DNA of 13,915 nt from Carnobacterium_A sp049673005 (GCF_049673005.1 NZ_JBATXB010000036.1:1-13915); one strand, 5' to 3'. Positions 6,893 to 13,570 are shown, numbered from the stretch's first letter. Numbers and translations are program-made. Notes: a model not told the origin generated them from the letters alone.

Positions 6893-7267
6893 TTAAGGAG
6901 AACTCAATTTCTTATCAAAATAAAAGTTTTTAATGGTGATAACTATAAAGATACCTGTTAAAAAGAGAATGACCTCTACTAGAGAACTAGGATAAAATTG
7001 AGGAACTACTCTTGAAAGTAGGATAAACGTAAAATAGACCATTATTGAGTTATCAGAATTATATGTATAGTGTATACTTTTTTTTCTTAATATGACATCT
7101 ACTGAATAAGAAATCAGAAAACTTGTTATAAGCAAAATGAGAAAGAGAATAAACCTCTCATTTTCATTTTTAAAATTTAAAAATGAATTACAAAAAAAAC
7201 TTATACTAGTCAGTCCAATAAAAGTCACCGTATTCCTAACTAAGTTAATCTTTGTGTTTTTAGTCAT
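6893..7267 (-). CDS. Four-helix membrane protein of unknown function, 124 residues
   Basis: Nearly all hydrophobic. Four helices are predicted at about residues 11-29, 38-60, 73-89 and 96-115, with basic linkers (RKK near 61-63) and a short KK tail. No catalytic motif, signal peptide or named family was recognised. The ATG at 7267 follows GGAGG (rc of 7273-7277) at a spacing of five to six bases, a strong site, so the gene is very likely expressed. It is upstream of and co-oriented with the HExxH peptidase, with about 100 bases between them and no terminator seen. It could be a membrane partner or substrate of that peptidase, but this rests on proximity alone. Confidence 0.65.
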   Translation of the reverse strand: MTKNTKINLVRNTVTFIGLTSISFFCNSFLNFKNENERFILFLILLITSFLISYSVDVILRKKSIHYTYNSDNSIMVYFTFILLSRVVPQFYPSSLVEVILFLTGIFIVITIKNFYFDKKLSSP

Positions 7268-7608
7268 AGAAACCTCCGATTAATTATTTTCGAGAAAAAC
7301 TTATCTATCCAATCGTATGATAATTAAATATAGACGTATTGTGTGTCTTTAAATCTATCTCAATTATCTATCATTTGATACCGGGAAGCAATAAATCAGA
7401 ATAAAATAGAATGAAAAATGGTAGAGTGGATACTAAACAACCTGAATAATCTAGTCAATCCAGAGAACCAAACGAATAGTAAGAAGAATAACCGATGAAT
7501 ACCATACTCAAACGGAATAGAGTAGTGGAAGTAATTGACTTTCTTTAATAAAAGAGTTTGAATGGTAAAGAGAAGGCTTACATTCATGTTAAAAAAGGAG
7601 ATGTTTTT
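7268..7608. other. Intergenic region between divergent genes
   Basis: About 340 bases. It must hold the promoter of the leftward 124-residue gene, but no strong pair of boxes stands out there. Toward the right is a possible rightward promoter: TTGACT at 7535-7540, 17 bases, TTGAAT at 7558-7563. Short frames such as the 26-codon one starting near 7418 lack ribosome sites and are not called. Confidence 0.4.
7535..7563 (+). promoter_or_regulatory. Possible promoter for the small membrane-peptide cluster
   Basis: TTGACT (five of six), a 17-base spacer, then TTGAAT (four of six). It lies about 45 bases upstream of the TTG start at 7609. Confidence 0.35.
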
Positions 7609-7793
7609 TTGAAAGCAAAAAAAGAAATTCGTAACTTTTTAATCGGCAGTTTTATTTTTAAGAGTCCTTACAGGTGAAAAAAATAATCTCGGAACTTGCT
7701 CATGTTGGTCTAGGGTTAGTCATTATCATAGCAGCTAGTGGATTTATTGAGTATCGAGCTAGGAAAAAAAGGAATCAAAAAGGAGAAAATTAA
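7609..7793 (+). pseudogene. Frameshifted small two-helix membrane protein (or two overlapping tiny cistrons)
   Basis: A TTG start (7609-7611) lies eight bases after GGAG (7597-7600) and reads 22 codons (begins MKAKKEIRNFLIGSFIF) to TGA at 7675-7677. A second frame opens at 7662 and runs through a GTG at 7674, overlapping that stop as GTGA, to TAA at 7791-7793. It gives 39 residues: a membrane helix (VGLGLVIIIAASGF), Glu, Tyr and a basic tail (RARKKRNQKGEN). Joined, the two parts make about 61 residues. That matches the intact 63- and 60-residue proteins at 7917-8108 and 13212-13394, with the Glu after the second helix at residue 48 versus 50 and 49. I read this as a frameshifted copy, with the shift between about 7640 and 7675. 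Two translationally coupled peptides remain possible. Function unknown. Confidence 0.5.
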
Positions 7794-7916
7794 AAAAACT
7801 ACTTTTCACATAGATTGTAACTAAAGTACATTCGTCGATTCTAAAGCTGATTTGATTAAGATTATTTCCCAACTACTTATTATGACTAGTTATACTATAA
7901 AAAAAGGAGGCGTGCA

Positions 7917-8108
7917 ATGAACTATAAAATTAGAAAAATCGTCCTATTAGTAACCTTGTTTTTAATTGCTAGCATCTTCACACAGTATATCACTCAAGAA
8001 AGTATTAACATACGATACACATTTTTACTGACAGTCATTTTTACCACTGGTTTAGCTATAGGAGAATATACTCCAGGAAAGCTTCCGTTTAAGAAAGATA
8101 AAAAGTAA
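7917..8108 (+). CDS. Small two-helix membrane protein, 63 residues
   Basis: Two hydrophobic helices (about residues 7-25 and 34-49) are separated by a short polar turn (TQESINIR). Glu50-Tyr51 and a lysine-rich tail (KLPFKKDKK) follow. The ATG at 7917 has a near-perfect AAGGAGG six bases upstream, so translation is likely strong. I do not recognise a named family. It resembles the 60-residue protein at 13212-13394 and the broken copy at 7609-7793 in length, helix placement, N-I-[GR] motif before helix 2, the Glu after helix 2 and the basic tail. Paralogy is therefore probable but is my inference. The lysine tail would favour a cytoplasmic C-terminus. An imperfectly placed hairpin lies about 87 bases downstream. 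Confidence 0.65.
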   Translation: MNYKIRKIVLLVTLFLIASIFTQYITQESINIRYTFLLTVIFTTGLAIGEYTPGKLPFKKDKK

Positions 8109-8194
8109 GCACTTTTAAATAAAGTTACAACTAATAGCAGGACTTTTATTCTCTCATTTTCTACGTCATCATCTAAAAAAGAAAGTCTGTGGTT

Positions 8195-8210
8195 AGTGGA
8201 TGGATCCACT
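8195..8210. repeat. Perfect short palindrome with two-base centre
   Basis: AGTGGAT-GG-ATCCACT: seven-base arms around a GG centre, in the spacer between the 63-residue gene and the convergent lipoprotein gene. It could be a weak terminator hairpin, but the following sequence (TTTAAATTTAT) is a poor T-run and the loop is only two bases. An operator is equally possible. Confidence 0.35.
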
Positions 8211-8267
8211 TTAAATTTATGCTTTATAAATTAAGTAGGGATAATTATAAATACAACAAAAAACACA

Positions 8268-8663
8268 CTAATTCTCATTTTCTGGTTTTTCAATGATTCT
8301 TTTTACATCATACTTTATGCCTGTTTCTAAAGATTGCCAAAGTGAATCAGATTTCTTTTCTAATGTTTCGGTTATACCATTGAATCTGAAAGTTAATTTA
8401 TCTTCCTTGTCTTCATATTTTTCTAAGTCATACATAGCATCCGAATCGTTCACTCCTAGCACAGCTGCTAGAACAGTTTTTTCAAAAGGTTGGATCATAT
8501 AGAAATTAATCTCATCTGCAGCACCTTTTCCCCCTTCAATATAACTTAATGCATAAAAATAATAATCATCTTCTTCTTTTTCAATCGTTTGATTACAAGC
8601 GACTAATAACAGGATAGATAGAACTAAGGCGAATGGAATAAGTATCTTTTTACATGTAAACAT
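8268..8663 (-). CDS. Predicted lipoprotein, 131 residues
   Basis: A basic N-terminus, a hydrophobic core (about 8-20) and the lipobox L20-V-A-C23 predict lipid modification at C23 by Lgt and cleavage by signal peptidase II. This leaves an acidic, surface-exposed domain of about 109 residues on the outer face of the membrane. That domain has no recognised family; it is rich in Tyr, Asp, Glu and Lys with alternating strand-like segments (KLTFRFNGITETLEKK). The ATG at 8663 follows a GGGGG-type site (rc of 8670-8674) six bases upstream, an unusual all-G variant. It sits 24 bases after a frameshifted membrane-anchored gene in the same direction, so the two once formed an operon. Function unknown. 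Confidence 0.7.
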   Translation of the reverse strand: MFTCKKILIPFALVLSILLLVACNQTIEKEEDDYYFYALSYIEGGKGAADEINFYMIQPFEKTVLAAVLGVNDSDAMYDLEKYEDKEDKLTFRFNGITETLEKKSDSLWQSLETGIKYDVKRIIEKPENEN

Positions 8664-8687
8664 TTATATCCCCCAGTATTTCATATT

Positions 8688-8986
8688 TTATTTTAGAGAA
8701 TGAATTGTACTAAAAATCTCACTATATATCTTTTTAATTTCATTCCCAGTTATTGTTTCCTTATCTTGTTTTTCTTTAGTAAATCTCCATTGCTGGTCTA
8801 AATTGTTTTCTTTATCGTTCAGATATCCAGCTGCATAAGATTTAGGCGATACATCGGATACTTCACTATGCTTTTCAATATCTGCCTCTGTTAGTTTTTC
8901 TGGTATGATAAAAATCGCATCATAATGCGTATGTATAGAAAAATGATTGCTAAGAGCAGCAGATAAAAAAATATTTTTTTAACCAT
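8688..8986 (-). pseudogene. Frameshifted membrane-anchored small protein
   Basis: An ATG at 8986, about ten bases after AAGGA, opens a frame encoding a strong membrane anchor (MVKKIFFYLLLLAIIFLYIR) that reaches a stop soon after. Another frame then encodes an uninterrupted, composition-normal polar domain of about 80 residues (HYDAIFIIPEKLTEADIEKH ... NNLDQQWRFTKEKQ ... IKKIYSEIF), ending at TAA 8690-8688. That second frame has no usable start codon and a stop just upstream, so it makes sense only as the continuation of the first. The shift probably falls near 8915-8930 (codons for YIR/THYDA). It is followed 24 bases later by the lipoprotein gene. Most likely a recent loss of function; programmed frameshifting or a sequencing error is possible. 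No family recognised. Confidence 0.6.
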
Positions 8987-9155
8987 CTCTAAAGAGTCCT
9001 TAGGAAATAAATTAGATTACAGCAAATTAACAATACCAAAAATAGAAAGCGTTATCAATCTCGATTATAAGAAGATAACATTATTTAGCCAAAACCCGAT
9101 TCATTCAATAATATGTACACTATTATTTAGAAATCATCCAGACTTTTCCAGCTAA

Positions 9156-9184
9156 TTGCTATACGCAAAAAATAAACATATTAT
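9156..9184 (+). promoter_or_regulatory. Sigma-A promoter for the tRNA-binding protein gene
   Basis: TTGCTA (9156-9161), a 17-base spacer, and TATTAT (9179-9184). It matches four and five of six. The promoter lies about 43 bases upstream of the ATG at 9228. Confidence 0.55.
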
Positions 9185-9227
9185 TTTCCAAATTATCAAT
9201 ATAAGTAAAAGGAGTAGGTGAAATAGA

Positions 9228-9575
9228 ATGAGTAGAATTAAAGAAAACATCGAATTAGAAGAGCTTGATAAAATTGATATTAGAGTAGGTACTATTTTAT
9301 CAGTAAAAGATATCGAGAAGTCTAATAAAATGGTTAAATTAACTGTTGATTTTGGAGAGTTTAAACGCACGATTTTAGCTGGGATAAAAACAGAGAGAGA
9401 AAATCCGACTGAAGTTGAAGGCAAACAGGCACTCTTTGTCGTTAATTTAGCCCCAAAGAAAATGTTTGGAGAAATTTCCGAGGGAATGCTATTTGATATT
9501 GGTTATACAGATGGTATTGTTCCTGTTTTAGCTCAACCTGAAAGAAAAGTACCTGATGGAACAAGAGCAGGTTAA
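9228..9575 (+). CDS. tRNA-binding domain protein (CsaA / MetRS C-terminus type)
   Basis: A 115-residue stand-alone OB-fold of the EMAP/tRNA-binding family. The fold opens with DKIDIRVGTILSV (14-26), continues with KLTVDFGEFKRTILAGI, and has the diagnostic VNLAPKKMFGEISEGMLF (72-89) that in MetRS and Trbp111 binds the outside corner of tRNA. It closes with VPVLAQPERKVPDGT. Length and layout fit CsaA (about 110 residues), a protein linked to export chaperoning in Bacillus. The SEGM motif is closer to the MetRS C-terminal domain, so I leave the gene unnamed. It probably acts as a cytoplasmic dimer. The ATG at 9228 has AGGTG seven bases upstream and AAGGAG a little further away. Monocistronic, with a promoter before it and a terminator after. 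Confidence 0.82.
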   Translation: MSRIKENIELEELDKIDIRVGTILSVKDIEKSNKMVKLTVDFGEFKRTILAGIKTERENPTEVEGKQALFVVNLAPKKMFGEISEGMLFDIGYTDGIVPVLAQPERKVPDGTRAG

Positions 9576-9918
9576 CTAATCTACTTGATGCTACCCAGTA
9601 ATTTTTAAACTCGTTTTCCAGTATCGATTAGAAGGTAAACGAAAATATTAAACATAAGCCGGAGTTTCTGATAATACTAGGAGATACTCCAACAAGATTA
9701 ATGCGGTTAGCTTGAACTATTGGAGTTTAGTGATATATTTCATTGCTAGTTATGTGTCTCTAATTAAAAACTCTCCTGACTACAAGAACGTCAGTGAGAG
9801 TTTTTTGTGCTTTAGAGTATAGTTAGAGTCATTGATCACTACTAAAATTAAGACTGAGTAAGGATCGATCATTCCTCCAGTAGATAAAGACGATATGGTG
9901 AATTAATGTGGTTGTATT
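9576..9918. other. Intergenic region between convergent genes
   Basis: About 340 bases without a gene. It contains a strong hairpin terminator at 9766-9806. A small GGAGT/ACTCC stem lies near 9661-9690. A nine-base inverted repeat (AAAGACGAT at 9886-9894, ATCGTCTTT at 9926-9934) reaches into the end of the methyltransferase gene. No other signal was recognised. Confidence 0.55.
9766..9806 (+). terminator. Intrinsic terminator, probably bidirectional
   Basis: AAAAACTCTC (9766-9775) pairs with GAGAGTTTTT (9796-9805). The stem extends by CTGAC (9776-9780) with GTCAG (9790-9794) past a single bulged T, closing on a nine-base loop. A- and T-runs on both flanks would allow use in both directions, serving the tRNA-binding protein gene and the convergent methyltransferase gene. 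Confidence 0.85.
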
Positions 9919-10488
9919 CTAAGAAATCGTCTTTTTGTTTCCTTTTTTTATAGCTAGTAAATGAAATTCTGCGTTAGCTTCTTTATATTCAGTATAACTG
10001 TCCATTACGATTTCCCATTCATAAGCGGAATCATTTATTATGTTTTTCAAAATACTTTCTCGAGTATCTCCTTTTAAAATACAATTAACAAAAATACCAT
10101 CTTTTTTAATCTCAGTCAGTATTTTTTCTACAAATTTGGTTTCTTTTTCTAAATCACTTTTGTAAAAATGTAACATAGAATCTAATAATACAACATCAAT
10201 ATCTTGCGGTATCGAAAAATCATAAACATTATCCACGATTCCTTCAACAGCTATCTGCCTTTTTTTAGCTTCCTCATTAAGTTGGCTTATTCCAACAGCG
10301 GAATGATCGACGCCTATTACTTTGTATCCTAACTTTCCAATAGCTAACGAATCTCTGCCTTGCCCACACCCTAAATCAAGGACAACTCCCTTAGGCTCAT
10401 GCTTGTCAAAAAAATCTAGAAGCCCAGGATAAGGATTCCCAAAATAATTTTCTTCTTTATAATAATCGTCATATGCTACTTTTTTCAT
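9919..10488 (-). CDS. Class I SAM-dependent methyltransferase (TehB-like)
   Basis: A 189-residue Rossmann-fold methyltransferase. Motif I is VVLDLGCGQGRDS (35-47), the glycine-rich loop that binds SAM. The acidic end of strand 2 is VIGVDHS (D61), which would hold the ribose hydroxyls. VDNVYDF (about 86-92) and VVLLDSMLHFY follow as motifs II-IV. The N-terminal YDDYYKEENYFGNPYPGLLDFF segment is typical of small TehB-like enzymes in Firmicutes. TehB-type proteins can methylate tellurite or other small molecules; the real substrate here is unknown. The ATG at 10488 has a clear AGGAGG eight bases upstream (rc of 10497-10502). It is co-oriented with the flotillin operon but separated by about 220 bases and the tRNA-like element, so it is probably a separate unit. 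Confidence 0.83.
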   Translation of the reverse strand: MKKVAYDDYYKEENYFGNPYPGLLDFFDKHEPKGVVLDLGCGQGRDSLAIGKLGYKVIGVDHSAVGISQLNEEAKKRQIAVEGIVDNVYDFSIPQDIDVVLLDSMLHFYKSDLEKETKFVEKILTEIKKDGIFVNCILKGDTRESILKNIINDSAYEWEIVMDSYTEYKEANAEFHLLAIKKGNKKTIS

Positions 10489-10653
10489 TCAATCAGCCTC
10501 CTATATTATCAACTCTAATTAGCCTAACATACTTATAAATCTGTTGCCTGTTTTTTTGATTATAAAATCACCTTATTCTATATTAAGTGTTAAAATTTAT
10601 AAAGGCGCTATTCAAAAGTTGATGATTTTAATAATCTCTTAACTTACATAAAT

Positions 10654-10697
10654 TACACGAGGCGGAATCGAACCGCCACAAGACTCCTAGTCGTGTA
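10654..10697 (-). other. tRNA-minihelix-like element (acceptor-like stem plus T-arm)
   Basis: On the minus strand: TACACGA, then 13 bases (CTAGGAGTCTTGT), a T-arm GGCGG-TTCGATT-CCGCC, and TCGTGTA, which is the perfect seven-base complement of the first segment. This reproduces a tRNA upper half, a 7-bp acceptor-like stem stacked on a 5-bp T-stem with the conserved TTCRA loop. The D-arm and a normal anticodon arm are absent. The 13-base insert also forms part of an alternative hairpin (ACACGACT/AGTCTTGT with one mismatch). No CCA is encoded; AATTT follows. It begins 14 bases after the flotillin stop and lacks a T-run, so it is not an ordinary terminator. It may be a tRNA pseudogene, an attachment-site remnant, or a structured 3' end. 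What is certain is only the pairing. Confidence 0.55.
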
Positions 10698-10710
10698 CTG
10701 GTGCTGGTAA

Positions 10711-12186
10711 TTATTCTGAATCTTTTACAGTTACGGTTGTATCAGGTTGAGTTGTCGGCTGACTGAGGGTGTCATTTAAATTATTAATTTGACGACCAAT
10801 GTTCTTTGTTCCAGCTATTGAATGAATCAACTCAATTAGGTCTAAACCTGTTGCGTCTTTAAGAGCTTCTTGAGTCGAAGTCAATACATTTGTTGCTGTT
10901 TTAGTGATAGCTGACGCACCGTTTCCGTCTCCGCTATCGACAACTGTGATTTTGTCAATATTTCCCAGTGGTTCTGCAGATGCTTTAATAATAGAAGGGT
11001 AAGCTTCGATAAGCAACGTTGTAATTGCTGAACTTCCGATTCCCTCCATTGCTTTAGCCCATGCTGTTTTACTTTCAGCGTTAGCTTGACCAATTAAACG
11101 AATACTCTCGGCTTCTGCTTGACCATTTAATTCGATTTCTTTCGCTCTAGCTTCAGATTCAGCAATTGATTTGTTCTTACTAGCAATCGCACTTTGCTCA
11201 ACAGCATACCGCTCAGCTTCGGCCTTCTTACGAACAGTTGCGTCATATTCACGCTCTTTCTTGACTGTTTCTTTCTCTTGTAATTCAATTTGTTTTTCAC
11301 GTTCAATAATTAACGCATTACCTTCTTCAACAACAACACGTTTCTTTAATTCAGCACGTCTCAAGTCATAAGCACTCTCGGCTTCAGCCTTAGCAATATT
11401 TTGTTCTCTTTCATACGTAGATAGCAATAGGCTTTTCTCTTTTTTAGCGTTCGCTGTTTCTGTTTCACGTTGTAGTTCAGCTTCTTGAGATTTTTGATCA
11501 GCTAAAGCACGTTGAATACGAGTTTCTTTATCGGCATTAGCTGTTTTAATGTCCGCATCACGCTTAACTTCGGCAATACGACCTTGTCCTAAGGCTTCTA
11601 AGTACCCATTTTTATCGGTTACTTCTTTTACAGTGAACGATACAATCACTAGGCCCATTTTAGCTAAATCACTTGCAGCTTCTTCTTGTACATTGCTATT
11701 AAATACATCTCTATTTTTATAGATATCTTCAACAGTCATGCGACCTAAAATAGAACGCAAATGACCTTCTAGTACCTCTTTAGCTTCTCCTTCTAATTGC
11801 TCTGTTGTTTTACCTAGATACTGCTCTGCAGCCGTTGCAACATCTTCAGAAGTTGAACCGATTTTGATAATAACGGTGCCGTCAACAGCAACCGGTACTC
11901 CCTCTTTAGTATAAACTTCTGGTGTACGAACATCTAATTTAGAAGATAAAAGTGATAATTTATTAACGGTTTGAATAATAGGCCAAACGAATGTCCCTCC
12001 TCCACTAACAATTTTCATTTTATTATTTGTTTCAGGATCTATAAAGACATTTTTACTTCCTAAAGCTGTTCCAGAAATAATTAACGCTTCGGCTGGTGAA
12101 GCCGTACGGTAACGACTAACCAATAATACTAACAAAATAACGGCAATAGCGATAACACCAACTGTTCCAAATAAAGTTGAATCCAT
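10711..12186 (-). CDS. floT: Flotillin-like scaffold protein FloT
   Basis: 491 residues, close to the 509 of Bacillus FloT. A membrane helix at about 6-24 is followed by an SPFH/band-7 domain (to about 200) with typical segments such as SPAEALIISG, GGGTFVWPIIQ, SLLSSKLDVRTPEVYTKEGVPV and LRSILGRMTVEDIYKNRD. The long flotillin coiled coil follows (about 205-385), rich in Ala-Glu repeats such as AEAESAY, AEAERYAVEQ and GQAEAESIRL. The tail contains SSAITTLLIEAYPSIIKASAEPL and a Thr-rich end. Flotillins assemble in lipid microdomains of the cytoplasmic membrane and organise secretion, signalling and envelope-stress proteins. The ATG at 12186 lies ten bases after the stop of the YuaF-like gene, whose stop codon is part of the AGTAGGA ribosome site, so the two are translated from one message. 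Confidence 0.93.
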   Translation of the reverse strand: MDSTLFGTVGVIAIAVILLVLLVSRYRTASPAEALIISGTALGSKNVFIDPETNNKMKIVSGGGTFVWPIIQTVNKLSLLSSKLDVRTPEVYTKEGVPVAVDGTVIIKIGSTSEDVATAAEQYLGKTTEQLEGEAKEVLEGHLRSILGRMTVEDIYKNRDVFNSNVQEEAASDLAKMGLVIVSFTVKEVTDKNGYLEALGQGRIAEVKRDADIKTANADKETRIQRALADQKSQEAELQRETETANAKKEKSLLLSTYEREQNIAKAEAESAYDLRRAELKKRVVVEEGNALIIEREKQIELQEKETVKKEREYDATVRKKAEAERYAVEQSAIASKNKSIAESEARAKEIELNGQAEAESIRLIGQANAESKTAWAKAMEGIGSSAITTLLIEAYPSIIKASAEPLGNIDKITVVDSGDGNGASAITKTATNVLTSTQEALKDATGLDLIELIHSIAGTKNIGRQINNLNDTLSQPTTQPDTTVTVKDSE

Positions 12187-12196
12187 GTTTGTATTC

Positions 12197-12805
12197 CTAC
12201 TTTCTTCTTAATCGATTTTTTTTAATTTTTTTCTTTTTATTTTCATTCCATGTCGCTACTGGCTTTGCAATTGTCTTAATACTATTATCGTATGGTAGCA
12301 CATACAACACACGGTCCTTGACCTCCATGACTAAGACATTTTCATTTATTGGAATAGTTGTTATTCCGTCATCATTTTCGTAAATTTTAGCCATTTTATT
12401 AACTCGTGTGAATCCCGTATAAACAATGACTTCGCCGGTTTGATTAAGCAAAATCGGAATGGATATCTTCCCTTCTTTTCCTTCTAATTGATAAATAGAA
12501 GTAATACTGGAATTTTCAGCACGTCCCTTAAATGGTAAGATAACTAGGATATTCGTTAACATGATGGCAATCATACTAACAAAAAAGATCCCTACAAAAA
12601 GCATACTAGATATTAAGTCAGGTTTAGCTAGTAGAATTCCGTATGTAATAAAAAAAGTAATCATACCGGTAACAAAGAAATCACTAATATCATAAAACCC
12701 TACACTGATAATATCTTTCAATGGCAGCGTTAAAATAGCTAAGACGATACACCCAGCGAACGCATACTGTAAGTACAACGGATTCTCTAATACAACGGCT
12801 AACAC
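12197..12805 (-). CDS. yuaF: NfeD-family membrane protein YuaF, flotillin partner
   Basis: Three membrane helices (about 11-28, 42-60, 65-90) precede a C-terminal OB-fold domain (about 105-172). The domain shows the NfeD pattern: GKEGKISIPILLNQTGEVIV and IPINENVLVMEVKDRVLYVLPY. The end is very basic (KKKKIKKNRLRRK). NfeD proteins without the protease domain pair with SPFH proteins; YuaF works with FloT in membrane microdomains. The frame opens at a TTG (12826), but AAGGGAGGTGA immediately after it is the ribosome site. I place the start at GTG 12805-12803, seven bases beyond, giving 202 residues (MLAVVLENPLYLQ). It is longer than Bacillus YuaF (174) mainly in the tail. It is first in a tight operon with floT. 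Confidence 0.85.
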   Translation of the reverse strand: MLAVVLENPLYLQYAFAGCIVLAILTLPLKDIISVGFYDISDFFVTGMITFFITYGILLAKPDLISSMLFVGIFFVSMIAIMLTNILVILPFKGRAENSSITSIYQLEGKEGKISIPILLNQTGEVIVYTGFTRVNKMAKIYENDDGITTIPINENVLVMEVKDRVLYVLPYDNSIKTIAKPVATWNENKKKKIKKNRLRRK

Positions 12806-13211
12806 TTTATCTTCACCTCCCTTCAAGTTATTTTAATATAAAGTATTATGACTGTCTTTTGGCAGCTGTATCTTTTAACTTTTGAGCTCTATATTTGAAT
12901 TTTTTTATGATTGATACAACTATCGTTCTACTAACCGTTAGAGCAGAATTTTTTCACCTTAATGCCTCTTAATGGAAAAAGATACAATGGAACTTCTTTT
13001 ATTATCTGCAAAAAAGATAGAAAATAAAAGAACGCATTGGTTTACATGCTCGCAACTATTGGTTGCTAGTGCTTAAAACACCTATAGAATAGCCATTTAT
13101 AATAAAAGACAAAAGAATAAACTTAATTTAATCGTATTATAGACATAAAACGGTGTACCTAGATTTCATTTAATACAATCAAAATAAACGAGTATGAAAT
13201 GGTTCAGATTA
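12806..13211. other. Intergenic region upstream of the yuaF-floT operon
   Basis: About 400 bases with no convincing gene. It should hold the operon's promoter on the minus strand, but I found no -35/-10 pair with proper spacing and no SigW-type (TGAAAC ... CGTA) pair. Small stems such as GCAAC/GTTGC near 13051-13067 are too short to interpret. The short plus-strand frame near 12961 lacks a ribosome site. Confidence 0.5.
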
Positions 13212-13394
13212 CTATTTATTTTTTTTAGCATTTTTCCCCATAACAGACTCCGCTAGAAATATGCTAATAATGCCGATTATTCCAGAAACTATCCTTCCAA
13301 TATTAGTTAAATCAGGTAAATAAGTATTAAACAAGACAATAATTAAGGAATATATCAAGGTAAATAGAAGTAGCTTCATCACTATTTTTTTCAA
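13212..13394 (-). CDS. Small two-helix membrane protein, 60 residues
   Basis: The start is TTG (13394-13392), supported by AAAGGAGAG (rc of 13402-13410) about seven bases upstream; the next ATG (codon 6) would lie too far from it. Two helices (about residues 5-23 and 33-48) are joined by YLPDLTNIGR. Glu49-Ser and a basic, lysine-rich tail (GKNAKKNK) follow. It resembles the 63-residue protein at 7917-8108 and the broken copy at 7609-7793 in size, N-I-G/R motif, Glu after helix 2 and Lys tail, so these may be dispersed paralogues. No named family was recognised. It is monocistronic by spacing, about 180 bases from the divergent 112-residue gene. Confidence 0.65.
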   Translation of the reverse strand: MKKIVMKLLLFTLIYSLIIVLFNTYLPDLTNIGRIVSGIIGIISIFLAESVMGKNAKKNK

Positions 13395-13491
13395 TCTATC
13401 TCTCTCCTTTTTTTAAAAAAATTTTCTTTTATGACTAAAATACTTTGAGTAGATTAAACAATACCAAAAAATTATAAACGTTGTTATCTTA

Positions 13492-13520
13492 TTGTACTAC
13501 TCTATGGATTCGGTTACAAT
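13492..13520 (+). promoter_or_regulatory. Probable promoter for the 112-residue gene
   Basis: TTGTAC (13492-13497), a 17-base spacer, and TACAAT (13515-13520). The -10 matches five of six, the -35 only three of six. It lies about 50 bases upstream of the ATG at 13571. Confidence 0.4.
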
Positions 13521-13570
13521 TAGGGAGATAAGAAGAAAAGATAACTAAATATAGTATAGGAGGAAATAAT

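Noticed and set aside
7396..7587. 63-codon hydrophobic minus-strand frame
   Set aside because: No ribosome site upstream of its ATG; its Phe/Leu-rich content is what an A-rich opposite strand yields by chance.
9886..9934. Nine-base inverted repeat AAAGACGAT/ATCGTCTTT as a terminator
   Set aside because: The loop would be 31 bases and one arm lies in the methyltransferase coding end; the hairpin at 9766-9806 is far better.
10640..10710. Complete tRNA gene on the minus strand
   Set aside because: No D-arm and only 13 bases between the acceptor-like 5' strand and the T-arm; the CTAGGAG loop with U33-like and A37-like bases leaves a one-base variable loop.
12950..12990. SigW-type promoter for yuaF-floT
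   Set aside because: TGAAAA and CGGTTA are spaced about 13 bases apart, too close for SigW, and the -10 does not fit.
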